64,000 nt of DNA, from positions 19,538,621 through 19,602,620 of the forward strand of contig JANCRA010000004.1 in NCBI GenBank assembly GCA_024362935.1, written 5' to 3'. Below the pieces are notes generated by a model. The model worked only from the letters and a program-made list of their open reading frames with translations. It did not search any database and had not been told where the DNA came from. Shown here one piece after another: positions 24,886-37,746 of this stretch (positions are counted from its first letter, which is position 1; each line of letters begins with the position of its first letter). The translations under genes were made by a program, and so were the position numbers. Source of the stretch: Setophaga petechia (Eukaryota > Chordata > Aves > Passeriformes > Parulidae).

Positions 24886-26477
24886 ACATTCTATTTGGTA
24901 GTTACAATCCCCTTCCAGTCAAACATGGATGGATGGGCATGGATGGGAAACTGCATGTATTACATGCACACACAAACTTATCAAAACATTCTCACTACTG
25001 TTTTCTCTACTCAATAGCTTTTTCAGGGTCCTCTTCACTTTTATTTCTCATTTTCCTGTATTTGAAATTGAAATCTCTTGACCATTACCTTTTCCAGCAA
25101 CAACATACACAAAACATCATTGATGTAGAAGATGTCTAAGTGGGATTTATCAAGTGATTGTTTGCCTGAATTATCTGTCATTTCATTCTTTTTCAATAAT
25201 TTTTTTTTTAATTTAAAAGAACTGCTCTTCCATGAAGAAGATATGAATGCCCACTAGATATCATTTCAGGGCACACACTTCTTTAGAACTCCTTCAATTC
25301 TGTACATCCTCTAGAAGCTAGAAGGGAGCATCTTGACATGTAATAACAGGCACCTGGGAAGCCAACAGAAGCAATTGGAGCACATTTTTAATAAGCAGCT
25401 CTTAAAAATTCAATAAACTGAGTGGTAATTGGGTACAGAAGAATAAATTGTCTGAGCAAATTAAGAAAAGTACTTGGCTTTTCAGTGTGTTATATGTAAA
25501 ATTATTTGTAAGATTACACTAGACATGCATTTGAACAAGCAGATTCTTACATATTCAGTCAAATTATCTCAGAATATATAGAGCATTAACTGTGCTTTTC
25601 TTTTGGATAAAATTAATGTCAGCTTTCTCTCCTTAAATCTGAGCCAATGGGGAAACAAAATACGGTTAGCCCTGAAATAGTTGTGGTAATTCAATCCCTG
25701 CACTCTCCTTATTTTCTTGATGACAAAGAAAAACTCCCAACTGGCAAGGCCACCTGCACTGATTACTCCTCCATCCACGCCCACGGACTAGGAAAATGAG
25801 CCAATGATCATTAACCTTAATTTCTTCTTACATAAACCTCAGCTTTTTTTTTTCCCTTTAGGTTTGCTGCTCTCAAAATTCCCTAGAGCTTAAAAAGAGA
25901 GGGGAAAAAGTAAAATAAAATTTTAAAGAAGAGGGAAAAGTCATAATTGGGGGAAAAAAAAAATCAAGAGAACTGAAGAGAACTTAGTGACTTTTTTTCT
26001 CCTGCTTTACAGCTGGCTTATTATAACTTCACAGCACTCAGATAAGGGATTTTGCAGCACTATCATTTTTCTTGATAGCAACTTCATTCCCTCCCCAGTC
26101 TCTCTCCACAAGCAGTAAGGTAAATGCTAATGTGCGGGTTTTCTGGGTTCTTTTTTTTTCAGATTTTAAAGTTTTTTCCATGGAGATATTCCTTGGTAAA
26201 GACAGTTGGCAAAAACAAAGATGGGTCTGGATAGCAGGAATGCAGGTGTGGCCCAATGTCAGGACTAAAGGGCCAAGCACAACTGGGTGGGATATTTCCA
26301 GTGTAACAACTTCAAAATACAGTAGAGAATGTATCACCCCTCCTGGTCATTCACATTTTGTTACTGCCAAGTGGAATAAATTTTGATTCAAGCTGTGTGG
26401 GACTAGCTCCCACTGGTATTACATCACTTTCTAATGGATAAGACACACAGTTGGACCATCTGAATAATACGTTTTAG

Positions 26478-26487
26478 TATATATATA

Positions 26488-26523
<36 letters not shown>

Positions 26524-26548
26524 GTATATATGTATATATATATATATA
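26478..26548. repeat. TA/TG dinucleotide microsatellite
   Basis: (TA)n, then (TG)n, then a longer (TA)n with ATG interruptions. The open frame on the minus strand across it (Tyr/Ile/Thr repeats) is a simple-sequence translation. Confidence 0.95.
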
Positions 26549-27339
26549 AAATACATACTAGTAGAAAATTAAAGTATGTATAGCACAAATGTGTACTGAA
26601 AACACATACCTTATTATCTTGCAAAGTATCTGGACAAAGCTAACTAGATCTTAATCAACATTTTCAAAGGAATTACATGTCTGTGAAATTAAGAAGTTAT
26701 CAATTCAGTGAGGTATGCTTGGCTGTATCCCCTGTTGAAGATATATTTTCCCTGCAAATAATTTGAAAATATTTATACGACTAAATAAAAGTAAACCCTA
26801 CATAGTTTTAATTTTTTTTTCATTAGGATTACTAAACTAAAAAGCAAATAAATGTTCAAAAACATAACAAAAGTGTGATTGTATTACCTTCAAATACATT
26901 ACAACAAGCTGTTTGTCGCCTACCAAATACATATAGCAGGGCTTCTTTGGAGATCAGGAGGCAGACTGTAACTTTGATCACGCAGACATTCCTCATTATT
27001 TCAGACCTCAAATCAAGTAGCAACAGTCAGGGGAAGAAAGGGGTGAGAGACATGGGGCTGCTGGGGAGGAGAAGGGAAGCAGACTGCAATTTTGTCCTGG
27101 ATTCAGCATCCTAATTTAAGCAAAAACAGGCTGTTGGCGTCTCTGTGCTTCCCTGCAGCCCCCTCCCCTTCCCCATACTTTCCAGCCTCCTGGTTCACTA
27201 AAAATGACAAGCACATTTCTAGGCTCTGCTTTTTTATCAAGCTGACAAAGGTCAACAATACTAGCCAGAAGAGTGTTGAAGTATTCAGTGCCACAGGTCA
27301 TCCTAATAGATACTGGAGGGACTCATTGCAACACCACTG

Positions 27340-27610
27340 TAAGCCAAGACAGCACGATTTTTAAGAGGCAGCACTTTGCACGTTCACAGTCTGGTTAATT
27401 TAATACAACAGTGGCCTCTTGTTTGCAAAATAGCATTGGCAGATTTCAGAGGTGGTGTCTTTCTGTGGGTGACAGTAAGGTGACTGAATTCAGGCATGTT
27501 AACAGATGCACCTTTTTATGCTCTGTTAAACCATGTCACAGACTACAGCCCCTAAGTGCATTTCTTTATTTACGCTGCAGCCAGCTGAGCTAATTATCAG
27601 AGACAGACCT
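27340..27610. promoter_or_regulatory. Candidate conserved non-coding element
   Basis: A 270-bp stretch of balanced, non-repetitive composition contains GCACGTTCACAG, TTAATTTAATAC, CATTTCTTTATTTACGCTGC and CAGCTGAGCTAATTATCAGA, that is, an E-box beside a TAATTA homeodomain core. Open frames here are short and unrecognised. I list it only because it differs in texture from its surroundings. Confidence 0.22.
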
Positions 27611-28337
27611 GGATCTAGTTCTATAAAGTCCAGTGGTTGTGTATACATATAAAGAGGCTGGGAGGGAAAATGGGATGGGGGGAGTGGGAAATTGTGGAAG
27701 TACTTTCTAAAATACATGAAATTGAAGTCTTCATGTAATTGGTGCTATGAAGGTGGGGGGAGCTGTATTAACAGCTTGATGATAAAATAATGTTTGTTTC
27801 AAATTAACTGTTTTTCCCACAACCCTCTTTTTTTTCTACTTTCATCAGTTATGTTTAGATTCAAATAGCGATAAAATAAACATCAGTACAAAAACCCTCT
27901 CCAGCAATCAAAAATAGTGTAAATGGTATCTCAGGAAAAAAAAATAAACAAAAGAGCTTATTACATCTCACCTACAATTCTGGTCTGTTTTATCATTTGT
28001 AGGCACAGCAACAGGCACTTACAGCTCTCACCAAATAGTTCAATACACATACATTTGCCACAAGCCTTCATGCCACAGTTGTATTTTATCAGTAGAAGCA
28101 ACTACCTCCTCTCAAAAAATACAAATTTTTTGGCCTGTTGTCTGTGTTTTTTCACTAAATTAGTGTTTTTTGCTTGCATGTCTTCATCCTGTACTACAGT
28201 TTTCATTTAAAAAGTTTGTGGTACTCCACAGAAAAGATGAGAAAATGAATTTGATGGTGACAATTCTTTTTTCTCTTTGGTATATATGACTAAGTGACCC
28301 TTAGTAAAAAATGAAATCATTTGTCATAAGAGCAACA

Positions 28338-28521
28338 GTTTTTTGTTGTTTGGGGTTTTTTTGTTTCAGTGTTGGTTTGGGGTTTTTTTGGGTATTTTTT
28401 GTTTTGCCTTTTTTTTGGTTGTTTTTTTATTTCTGTTTTGTTTTGGTTTTGCTGTTTTGTTTTTTGGTGGGTTTTTTTTTCCTCTCTTTTTTTTTTTTTT
28501 ATTTTTTTTTTATTTTTATTA
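28338..28521. repeat. T/G-rich low-complexity tract
   Basis: About 180 bp of T-runs punctuated by G, GG and GGGG (TTTGGGGTTTTTTT-type units), ending in nearly pure T. The Phe-rich frames over it are artefacts of composition. It may derive from a poly(A) tail on the minus strand, but no element body is identifiable upstream or downstream. Confidence 0.9.
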
Positions 28522-31500
28522 CAGCATACAATTTAGCTAATAACTGGTTGGGGCCAATCTTTAACAAGTCACATATTTCCATTGTCCCTTCACCCCCTGC
28601 TTATGCTTTTACCACATCCTAACAAAAACATGACCAGAACTGGTGAAAAACATACGGTTCCAACTAATGAATCACATACTTTCCCGCAAGTGCAGTAAGT
28701 ACTACCAGCTGTGACAGTCTTGCTTTGGCAGTGGAACCAGTGCAGAACAAGGCCGACACATCTGAAACCAGCTGTACTGAAAAACCACAAGCAATTTAAG
28801 TCCGTCTGCCTTCTCAGGGGCTTCTTTGTCTCTGTCTATGTCTCTGCTCTGTCCCTAAAACTTGCCAGCCATGTTGTTTTGACAGAGTTCAGAGTTTCAG
28901 AAGTTTCAAGGGGGGGAAAAAATCCGCTGATTCAGGAAACTGCGTTTCAAGAAAATGATAAGGAGGTCTTTGTCAAACCAGCCCGAGTCAGGAAATTTAA
29001 AGAGACAGAGTATGCATCTACCCGTCTGCTCTGCTTGTACAACAGCTTAAAGCACAGAAAAAGACACGTGTATACTTAAAACACATGAGGTCCACAAATT
29101 TGTGTTTGTATTAAAAGCACAGAATTCTCTGCACAAATGTAGAGGGATCTGGGGAAGAATGCTGCTTGAGATCTTCAGATTTTATCAGATTAAATCTGGG
29201 AAGGTCACAAAACTCACAAATTATTTAATTAACCTCCAATTGCATACACCACCCCGACAGGAAAACCAGTAAAAGCTATTGCCCACCAAACTATCTCATG
29301 TGCTGTAAATGCCATATACTGAATACTTTCCAGCAGTGTTTCAGAGATTTTTACAAGTTTTCAGAGTGACAGTTTTTTGATTCTTCTATATGAAAGCCCA
29401 GGTAAGAAAATTAATATAAACTTACTGTAGCTGACTGAGAGAAGTTGGAGAAAAAAATTAAGCAATTAAAAACAAAACCCAAAACAACAAATAAGTGACC
29501 TGGAGTAGCTTTCCTTTATATAAGAAGTAGAAATGCTATGAAATGCAAGTCTGGTGTTCCCAGCCCAGGATAAAAGCCCCTATCATATTCAACAAAAAAC
29601 CAGTTCATGTTTCCATGCTTGCAGAAATGCATGATATAAAACCAAATATTCTTTAAAATTTCAAGCATTCTGTGGAGGACTGGTATTTTTTTATCTTACA
29701 GCTCACATAGGTATGCATTTTAGAGAGCATCCACACAGCAAAAGGTGAAATTTTTTAAAGGAATACATTTTAAATTAACCAGAAATTTTCAGAATTTTTG
29801 AAAAAAAATAGATTTAAGTAATTGTCTCATGATGGATTTTTGAGAACAGTGCAATCAGTACATCACAGATCTATCACAGGATTTTCCAGCAGACAGAGTC
29901 ATCCGCGCTTTAATATATATTGGGAAGCAGGTAAGAAGGGCCAAAATCCACAGCAGTCTGTCTACCTGTGGTGACTGGTTTTTGTACAGAGCCTACATGT
30001 GCACACAAGCACTGTGAGCATGTTTAGCAGTTTTCAGGCTTTTGTTTCACACTGGGGATGGTCTTATTTCCCCAAGCAGTAAAGCCATTAAGTGAGCTAT
30101 TCAGAGACTCCCAATCAAGAGCAAACAACACTTCAATGCAGTATGACATGATATATTTTGTATACACATACTTTGTAGGAAAACTATTTAAAGTTTACAA
30201 ATACATATACTTTTTATAGTATAAATATAATATAAAATATGTGTACTTAAATATACATTTGAAGTATATACAAATACACAGACTGTGATCTTTCCCTATG
30301 GAATGCACCTGTGATATCATGCTGACATACAAAGAGTAATGCATGAACTGCAAGTCAAATTATACAGACTTGCTTCAGTAATCAGGGAGCTAAACAACTA
30401 AAAAGAATTTCAACTCACAGTACTAAGAAGTGATGAAAAATTATTCAAGTCAGCTTTTACATACCGAACAGCTTCATGATTTTAAGAACTGCTCCGACTG
30501 TTCATTCCTAGATGAGCCATGTATTCAACAAGGAAGCATGAACTTACTCCATTTTCAGAGGGTAAACAAATCCCCTCCATGATATTTGTATTCATTCCTT
30601 TCTGCTATATGTATATCAGCCTGGGAATCTATTTGTAGTCAAGTTTCCTATACCAAATATAATCCTGATGCTGTTCTTACTTAACAACTGAAGCTCTCAC
30701 CACCAGCAGCTCCCCAGGAATGGGGAGGAGTGATCAAAGGATGCTGAAATTCATCTCCATCCTCTCCTTCTTGATAAAATAGACTGAAGACAGCTCAGAC
30801 ATATGCCCTTCAAAGAGGTGCACTGGATGGTCTGCATACTAAGGGATGTTTTTGGGTGGGATAGGTAGAGCAGGTTATGAAAAGAATAGAAAAGTTCTTT
30901 AAGGTATCTTGTGTATTAGCCTAACATCAGCCTGGCAACAGCAGCAATCAGTTGTTAATCCTTTTAGTAAACATAAGCTAAAAGGAAATAACAAACTTGA
31001 GCTCTTTACACACTTAAAAATCACAATTTTTTTTAACTCTAGGGCAGAAGGTGGTTTTGTTTTAATGATTTACTGGTTTACCTCAAATTAAAAATGAATA
31101 AAATATGTTTCCTCTTAAAATGGAAAAGGTCTTCAGGAGGTCTTTGGAGAGTCCAAAGAAGAATAGTCATAACAATAATAATCAGCTATCACTGAATTAG
31201 CTCTACTATTTACATTACTTTCTAATGCAAGCATCATTTTTCTGTGAGTACAAAAATGAGACTCAGTCATTTTTTAAAATTCAAAAGAAAACAAAATCAG
31301 TCAAGCAGCAAAGAAAAACTGGGAGAGGACAATTAGAAATATCCAGCATCAACACAGGAGGAATACCTTTTGCACTGTGTCTTATAATTTCATATACAAT
31401 TATACACCTGATTCTAATTCCCTATTACATTTTACCACAATAAGAACTGACTAAACATATGATTCACCTTTTCAGTTAGTATTTTTATTTCCATTTTTTT

Positions 31501-31657
31501 CCGAAATTTATGTCTTATGGAAATAAAAATTAATTTGAAATTATTTCAAAATAACAGTACAATGTGCAGTACCCTATATAGTCAGCTCACCTCACTATAA
31601 TATCCTGAGAAGAGCAAAATGTAGTCATGCACACTTCTCTGAACAAAAATCTGAATC

Positions 31658-31729
31658 TGTTTGCCCTACTTCAATTAATGGTTCCTTTTATTTGTTTGCC
31701 CTACTCTATAAATAATGGTTCACTTTTCT
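31658..31729 (+). repeat. 35-bp tandem duplication
   Basis: TGTTTGCCCTACTTCAATTA with ATGGTTCCTTTTATT recurs immediately as TGTTTGCCCTACTCTATAAA with TAATGGTTCACTTTTCT. The start of the second unit at 31693 sets the period at 35 bp. Confidence 0.8.
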
Positions 31730-32520
31730 ACATTCAGATGCTTAAAAAATTACAGGAGAGGAATTTCTGAGAAGAATTAAACCGAAGTACCAAATATTTT
31801 TCTCGACAAAAAGTTTTGAATCATTAATCCAATCAACTATGATTCAAATACAATATCATGTGACAGTCACTTGCAAAATTCTTTCTGTGATTTCCAGAGA
31901 TGGTCAGACTGTTTGAAGTGAAAACTACAGTTTTGGGGTTTTTTTCCCAGCAATTGCATGATTTTTACAAATTGCAAATCGTTAATACACTTTTTATAGA
32001 AAGGAAGGAATGAATTTATAGCACAATTTACCAGTTTGACTAAGCCAGAGTATAATCAAGAGCAGCAATTATAAAAATGTGGTAGCTGCCTTTGGTACTT
32101 AGATAATATTCAATATATGAAAATCATATTATTTTTTCTAAGAAAAATAATTACAATCATTGTAGATTTGGAAACAACAGGACTACTACTCATTGCTTCT
32201 CTGAGGGGCAGATTCATATCAAAATCACCAACCAATCTACCTTCAGGTCTACCTTGAGTTTCTTTGGAAATAATTATCCTTCTCTCCCAGAGGAGTAAGA
32301 AGCCAAGGCAGTAGAGAATGCTTTGAGGCTATCTCTTCTTCAACACGACCCAGACATAACAGTGCTCTGGACATGTTAGTAAGGCAACAGAATGGGCAGC
32401 TCAAAATGAGGCATGCAAACAGTAGCCATAGAATGCTATGAAATCTACAATTTGGATATATTTTTTTTTTGTGTTTGTGTTCCTATGTATATACTTTGAT
32501 GGCTCCTTCAGAGTTAAATG

Positions 32521-32750
32521 AAAAAAAAAAACAAAAAAACAAAAAAACAGCAACAACAAAAAAACCCTGAAGATTTTACTTCCTAATTGTAAAGGTATAA
32601 ATACAAGTTTTCAGGAAGAAATATGTGCTTTTGCCAAAGAACAGAACTAGGTAACATATACACACCATTAGTTTTGGGAGGTGGGGTTTTTTCAGTTTAT
32701 TTTGGTTTGGGTTTTTGGTATTTTTTTCAATGGGTTGTTTGGGTATTTTT
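32521..32750. repeat. A/C-rich tract facing a T/G-rich tract
   Basis: A run of A with single C interruptions (32521-32566) is followed about 115 bp later by GGTTTGGGTTTTTGG-type sequence (32683-32750). Being roughly complementary in composition, the two could fold back on each other imperfectly. The frame 32576-32758 (-, Lys/Asn/Pro-rich) over this region is a composition artefact. Confidence 0.75.
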
Positions 32751-32751
32751 A

Positions 32752-32876
32752 CAATCATAGTCTAATTTGAAGAAGCTTGAAGGAAGCTCTGGAGGTTCTG
32801 TGGTCCAAGTCTGTCCTAAAAGCCAGGATACTTCTCAGCAGCTTGCTCCATGTTTTTTCTGGTTGAATTTTCCTAG
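32752..32876 (-). mobile_element. CR1 LINE 3' scrap, minus strand
   Basis: CAATCATAGTCTAATTTGAA, then AAGCTCTGGAGGTTCTGTGG, TCCAAGTCTGTCCTAAAAGC and CTTCTCAGCAGCTTGCTCCA follow the order of an avian CR1 3' end read in reverse: AATCATAGAAT, GGACCTCTGGAGGTT..., GTCCAACCCCC, AGCAGGTTGCTC. Divergence is considerable and the terminus is damaged (a single CAATCATAG). It stops being alignable near 32876. There is no coding remnant. Confidence 0.6.
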
Positions 32877-33340
32877 AAATTACTTTATTATGGTTTTGCT
32901 TTTTTCTTAGTTTTAAAATGCTACCAATACAGATTTTTTACTTAACTTTTTAAGAATTACAATCTACAGTAAGAAAAATAAACATGGGTTTTGGAAAACC
33001 TGTCCATAAAGAGATGGCACAGGCAGAATCAGAGGCCAGGAGCTTGCAGTTCAATCCATCAAGAACTATTATCTAATCAGTGTTTTGCTGTCTTTTAAAC
33101 AGACTTCATCTTCACATTAGTCTTACCTGCTAAGCAAACTAATCCTGTGTACTCCTTTCCATGTAAAGAATGAACATACAAAACATTTATGGGCTAATAC
33201 TAAAGTTTTTATCACCTCAGAAGGGAACATTCATTTCCATCTCATGCTGCATTCTTGTACAGTTTTTAACCCAAGTTAGAATATTCCCATATATTGTCCA
33301 AAACTCTCTCCCAAAACAAAAGCATGTATAAACAGCTTCT

Positions 33341-33402
33341 TTCTAATTTCTTGCTTTTTCTTGCCTCTTCTTACTTTCCTAATTTCTTGCCTTTTCTTTA
33401 TG
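33341..33402 (+). repeat. Diverged tandem duplication in T/C-rich DNA
   Basis: TTCTAATTTCTTGCTTTTTC recurs about 36 bp later as TCCTAATTTCTTGCCTTTTC. The spacing sequence is itself pyrimidine-rich, so slippage is a likely origin. Confidence 0.55.
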
Positions 33403-36400
33403 ATCACCACTATTAGGTACCTCATTATAGTTTGGAGTAAATAACTTTTACCATGTCTTTACTTCTAACCAAAAATCTTATTCCATCTTTTCAGAAGGAA
33501 GAGTAAAACATATGAGTGCACGTGCAGAGAAGGTTTAACAGATATTTTATATTTTAGATCAGTGCTATTGGTGGTTTATTACAAATCAGTTTCTTTCACT
33601 TCCTGTCAAAGCTCCAAAATCATCTTATTCAAAGCAGGCATTGCTGCAGATGTGAGTTGTACTATTATATAATGGGGACAGCAAAGGAAATATTTTCCTG
33701 AAATATCTCACCAGCCCTAGTAATACCCACAATTTACTTACACACAGTCTACATAAACAGTTATGCTGGATTTAGCTCGTGTTTAGCACCACTTGATAAA
33801 AACTATTACCAATGTGGTTTACATAAATTACATGTAGTCTGCTCCATATGGAAACCATATTTTAGCAGCAACCAGTGTTTAATAATGAACACTCTGCCCT
33901 GCTCTCACACAGGCACACTCTTTCTCGCCTCTCTCTGGCTGTGCAATTCCTCTGATTTAATAAGATACTTACCTCATGAAACAAGCAATTTGAATATTCA
34001 CACTGCAGTTAAAAAGGGATTAATTTTATCCCATGCCATATTGGTAACAAGATGACTGGCCTCTTTGGAATTTAGTGCACTAAATTATCCTCATCTAAAA
34101 GTTTTTTCAAACGTAGGCTGATAACAACAATTCACTGCATGAACATCATTATTTATCTAAGTTATTAATGACTTTTAATTGTTTACTTTATGATAAGTCT
34201 CTTTACTTCAGCTCCCACCATGTAAAATTAATTAACCAACTGGTCACAAAGAAATACAATCACAAAATGGTCCAACATTTTATCATAACTTTGTGTACAT
34301 CTGTAACATTTCAGTATTATTGTTTAAAAATTATGGTACCTTCTACATTTCATTAGACATGATATAAGGTATACATTAGGCAGAAAACATGGAGGACTAT
34401 ATACTAATGATAGGCATAAATGCCTTCTTGCACATTTCAAGCTTACTTAGATTTCTCTACCAAGCTAAGGGCGAAAGAGATAATTTTTCTATCAGGTCTG
34501 TAAAATTTTAGGGTGCAATTCTGATCCTTTTGAAGTTCATGGCAATTTTATTCTTTTGCTGTGCCCAGATTAAACTCTCAAGTTTATAAAGTGTTTAATA
34601 TATCAGTTAGCAGGAAGAAAAAGCAAGTTCTAACAAAAGCACTTCCAGAAAAATAAAAAAAAACTATTACAGCAAGACCAGGCCTACCCCATTCCTCTGT
34701 TCTTTATTTAAATCTTTAAGATATAAGAAAAAAGCTTAAGGATTTTACCTTAATAAGCTAGTCAGAGAACTCTAATGAAAACCATGAACTAAGAAAAACA
34801 AATGTTAAAAGGAAATTAAAAAAGAAATGCTATTTTAAGGTAGTGCTTACCAACTTAGATGAAATCTTCTTAGAAAACCAGAATTAATTTCATAGAAAAT
34901 TACATTGCTAAAATCTTAAGCTTAGTCTTTCTGTGTATAAATACCATATCATAATTCCTACCTATAACATAATTCCATAGAACCCAGAAAGCTTGTATTA
35001 AGGATACAATTTTTCATAGTTCACATACAATGTAAACTTCCAAACATCTGGTGAACTTCAAGGCAGAGCTCTCCCTTCTCCCCAGAGAGTTATCAGTTGG
35101 ACTATAATGTTATCAGCTTTCGCACACTTCTCAGCGAGATGCAATCTATTTGCCTGAGAACATGAGGGAGAGCCAGGAATTCCTGTTCCAATTCCAAATT
35201 TGTGGACTATCTAAGATTTCTGGTAAGTCAAGAATTCCCAGCTGCCTCACTTTCACAGACTCAGAAATGGGGATATTTTTATGCCTACTTTTCTGACCAA
35301 CAAGGATTAATAACTGAATTACTGACCACTATACAAATACTTAAACAAAATTTTTTGAATTGTAGGACTTACTTCACACTGCCTGAACACAGACACTTCA
35401 GTATGAAAAGTTTTGAAGTATAAGGGACAGCCAACACTGACATGAACAACCCCCCTCCTAGGTGCAGATGAGGTGGTGCTGTTTATGAAAACAAAACAGA
35501 CTTTCAGTTGCCTAAACATTACTGTAGTGCCTTAGTGCTTTATAATACCATAATTTAGAGGCAGCATTTCTCTCCAGACCAACTGATTCATGAAAAGCAG
35601 AATGCCAGTTAAAGCAGAGTGAACAGTTACTTGCCATCAGGTGCACAGAATACTTTGATGCATTCTCCACAGTTTGGGACAGCCAGAGTTGTTTGGCCAC
35701 TTCCTGAAGAGCTGTTTCACAAACCTAATGAGCTACTAGATAATACTTGGTGGGTGTAGAATCCAGGTGCTACTCAAAACCTGCCTTCTGACACAACTTT
35801 TATCTATCAAAGACCGGCAGCTTTCCCAAACACAGGCTGTGTCATCAGCCTCATGTTTCAGGGGCCATTAAGAAATCTGCACTCTAGCAAAGCAAAAGGG
35901 AGCTGGTAAATACCAACAGCAGCATTTATTGTAAAAATGTAGGGAGGAATAGCAAGAAAAGTGGTGACAGCTTGAAGACAATGAAATTACTCTTTAAGGG
36001 CACTTTTCAAAATTTCTTATAGAAGAATACATTTTCTTAAATGAGAAATCTCATGAACAGGAAAAAGTATTATATCAACAAATTACAATTAGAGAGCATG
36101 CATCACTCAAAGCTTGAAAATGCTGCAAAGACAAACACAATTTACAGATTTGATTTACATATCAAATAGAAATTGGAAGTAATTAAGCAAAGTCCCATTA
36201 AGAAAGTTCAACTTCATAGATTTAGAAAACTCAGAAATCAGTGAGAGAGATCAGCCAGAAACCAAATGGTACTACTCATTCTTATGGATCCTTTTACTCG
36301 ACAAATTTCTTTCATACACAGGTGATGAAAAGATCTATAAACAGCATTGCAATAGGTTTATAATTCTAATATAACAAGTAGAAAATTATCCTCATACTAT

Positions 36401-36588
36401 ATAAACATCTACAAACTATCTCTATCTAAAGCTAAACTGCTCTAAATTTCTGGGTTGAGTAAATTAAATCAAGCATCCTGTGAAATTTCTAAGAATTTCT
36501 CATCCAAAACTTCACAAATTTTTGGTTCCTGTTTTACTCATGCTTTGAATCCAGCTATTCATAATATGCTGAGATTCCTGATATTCAG

Positions 36589-36644
36589 AAAGCTACTTAG
36601 AATGGGCAGTACACATAAAGCTACTTAGCATGGGCAATTTACAT
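36589..36644 (+). repeat. 28-bp tandem duplication
   Basis: Two adjacent 28-bp units beginning AAAGCTACTTAG, followed by A or C and ATGGGCA, and ending TACACAT or TTTACAT. There are four mismatches and no indel, so it is a relatively young two-copy duplication. Confidence 0.88.
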
Positions 36645-36726
36645 GGACAGTTCAGGCAAATGTCTCAAAAAATATTTAATTTCCAGATGAAAACCTCATG
36701 ACTGATTCTGTTTTATAAAACCAGGT

Positions 36727-36747
36727 GTAATCACTGATAGTGATTAC
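36727..36747. repeat. Perfect hairpin, 9-bp stem and 3-nt loop
   Basis: GTAATCACT (36727-36735) pairs with AGTGATTAC (36739-36747) around GAT. Each arm contains a TAATC/GATTA homeodomain-like core, so a paired factor site is as possible as chance. Confidence 0.55.
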
Positions 36748-37691
36748 TTATTTTTCAGATAGCAATCTGAATTCTTGGAGAACCTTGTGAGTTCCTATTC
36801 ACAGAGAATACATATCTAATATCAATAAACAATCATATTTTTTCCTTGTGTAGCTATCACTAAATTCTGAACAAAATCATGTGTTGTTTTCACAGATAAT
36901 TATGTACAGTTTTGGTCAGATCTATTTAATACAGAAAACCTGGCAGACTTCTCACTGTTATTGTGTGAGTCTGTTACTACTGGCATAAAATTTAAGTATG
37001 TTCATACTTTTCTAACTTCTAATTTCAGTGTTCTGCTACTAATTACTAATGTCAAAACCAGAACAAAAGCTCACTGCTTGGCTCATTGACTTCTGCACAC
37101 AGATGTCAAACACGCAGAGTTCATTAATGACTTCAAGGTGATGAAAACCAAAGAGATGGCCAAAACTGGGCTGTTGATTATTGATTCTTTTCAGATTAGC
37201 ATGTTCATTACTGGAGAAAGTACAGTTAACACCAAAATCTTAATTTGGCATGCATTCCAATTAATTTTACACTTACATACAGTATAAAGGAAAAATCCAG
37301 GAGTCTAGAATAGTCAGGGATATAAAAAGCCATGAATATAAACCTGCTTTGATGAATAGCATGTCATCAAGTGGTTACCATAAAATAAAGTCTAATTCTC
37401 AAGATAGATAGAAATAATGTGTTCTGTATATGTAATCTTCTGAAACAGAAGTATAGACATCTACCTACTTCTGTTCAAAATGTCTAATTTGGTCAATTTT
37501 TAAAAATTGCAAAGGGGCAACAGTGAGTAGTTACCTGTGTGAGAGATGTAAAACTAGTATAGGAGATAATTTAAAATGTGCATTTACTGAACATTACAGA
37601 GTGGAAAACTACAATGATGATCTCCCCTTTCAGTCAGCACAATGTTTTGTTACATTAAAAAACTGTATTTTAACAAATATCAAACCTGCAT

Positions 37692-37746
37692 ATTTAAGTA
37701 TATTCTTGCTACTTAAGATACCTTGCCCATTTAAGTATATTCTTGC
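37692..37746 (+). repeat. 37-bp tandem duplication
   Basis: ATTTAAGTATATTCTTGC occurs exactly at 37692-37709 and again at 37729-37746. After both copies the text runs on with (T)ACTTA, so a 37-bp unit was copied once. Confidence 0.78.

Larger units (their letters stand above)
18151..32751. other. Non-coding unique DNA with simple repeats
   Basis: About 14.6 kb without a recognised gene. Open frames read here include 21483-21887 (-, 134 codons), 28711-29079 (+, 122), 25569-25784 (-), 26072-26386 (+) and 27923-28210 (+). None shows a known domain. Frames 23118-23477 (+, Arg/Lys/Glu-rich) and 28311-28622 (+, Phe/Leu-rich) are translations of simple repeats. Named contents are the 19557-19582 hairpin, G-rich runs at 21513-21541 and 22434-22459, a purine tract at 23228-23445, a TA/TG microsatellite at 26478-26548 and several short tandem duplications. 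Two candidate conserved regulatory stretches (24471-24570, 27340-27610) are also listed. Confidence 0.7.

Noticed and set aside
28311..28622. Hydrophobic Phe/Leu-rich 103-codon frame that looks like a membrane protein
   Set aside because: It translates a T/G low-complexity tract; no membrane-protein family pattern is present.
28711..29079. 122-codon plus-strand frame in less AT-rich DNA
   Set aside because: No domain, splice context or family resemblance; kept out as a chance frame, though a codon-conservation test could revisit it.
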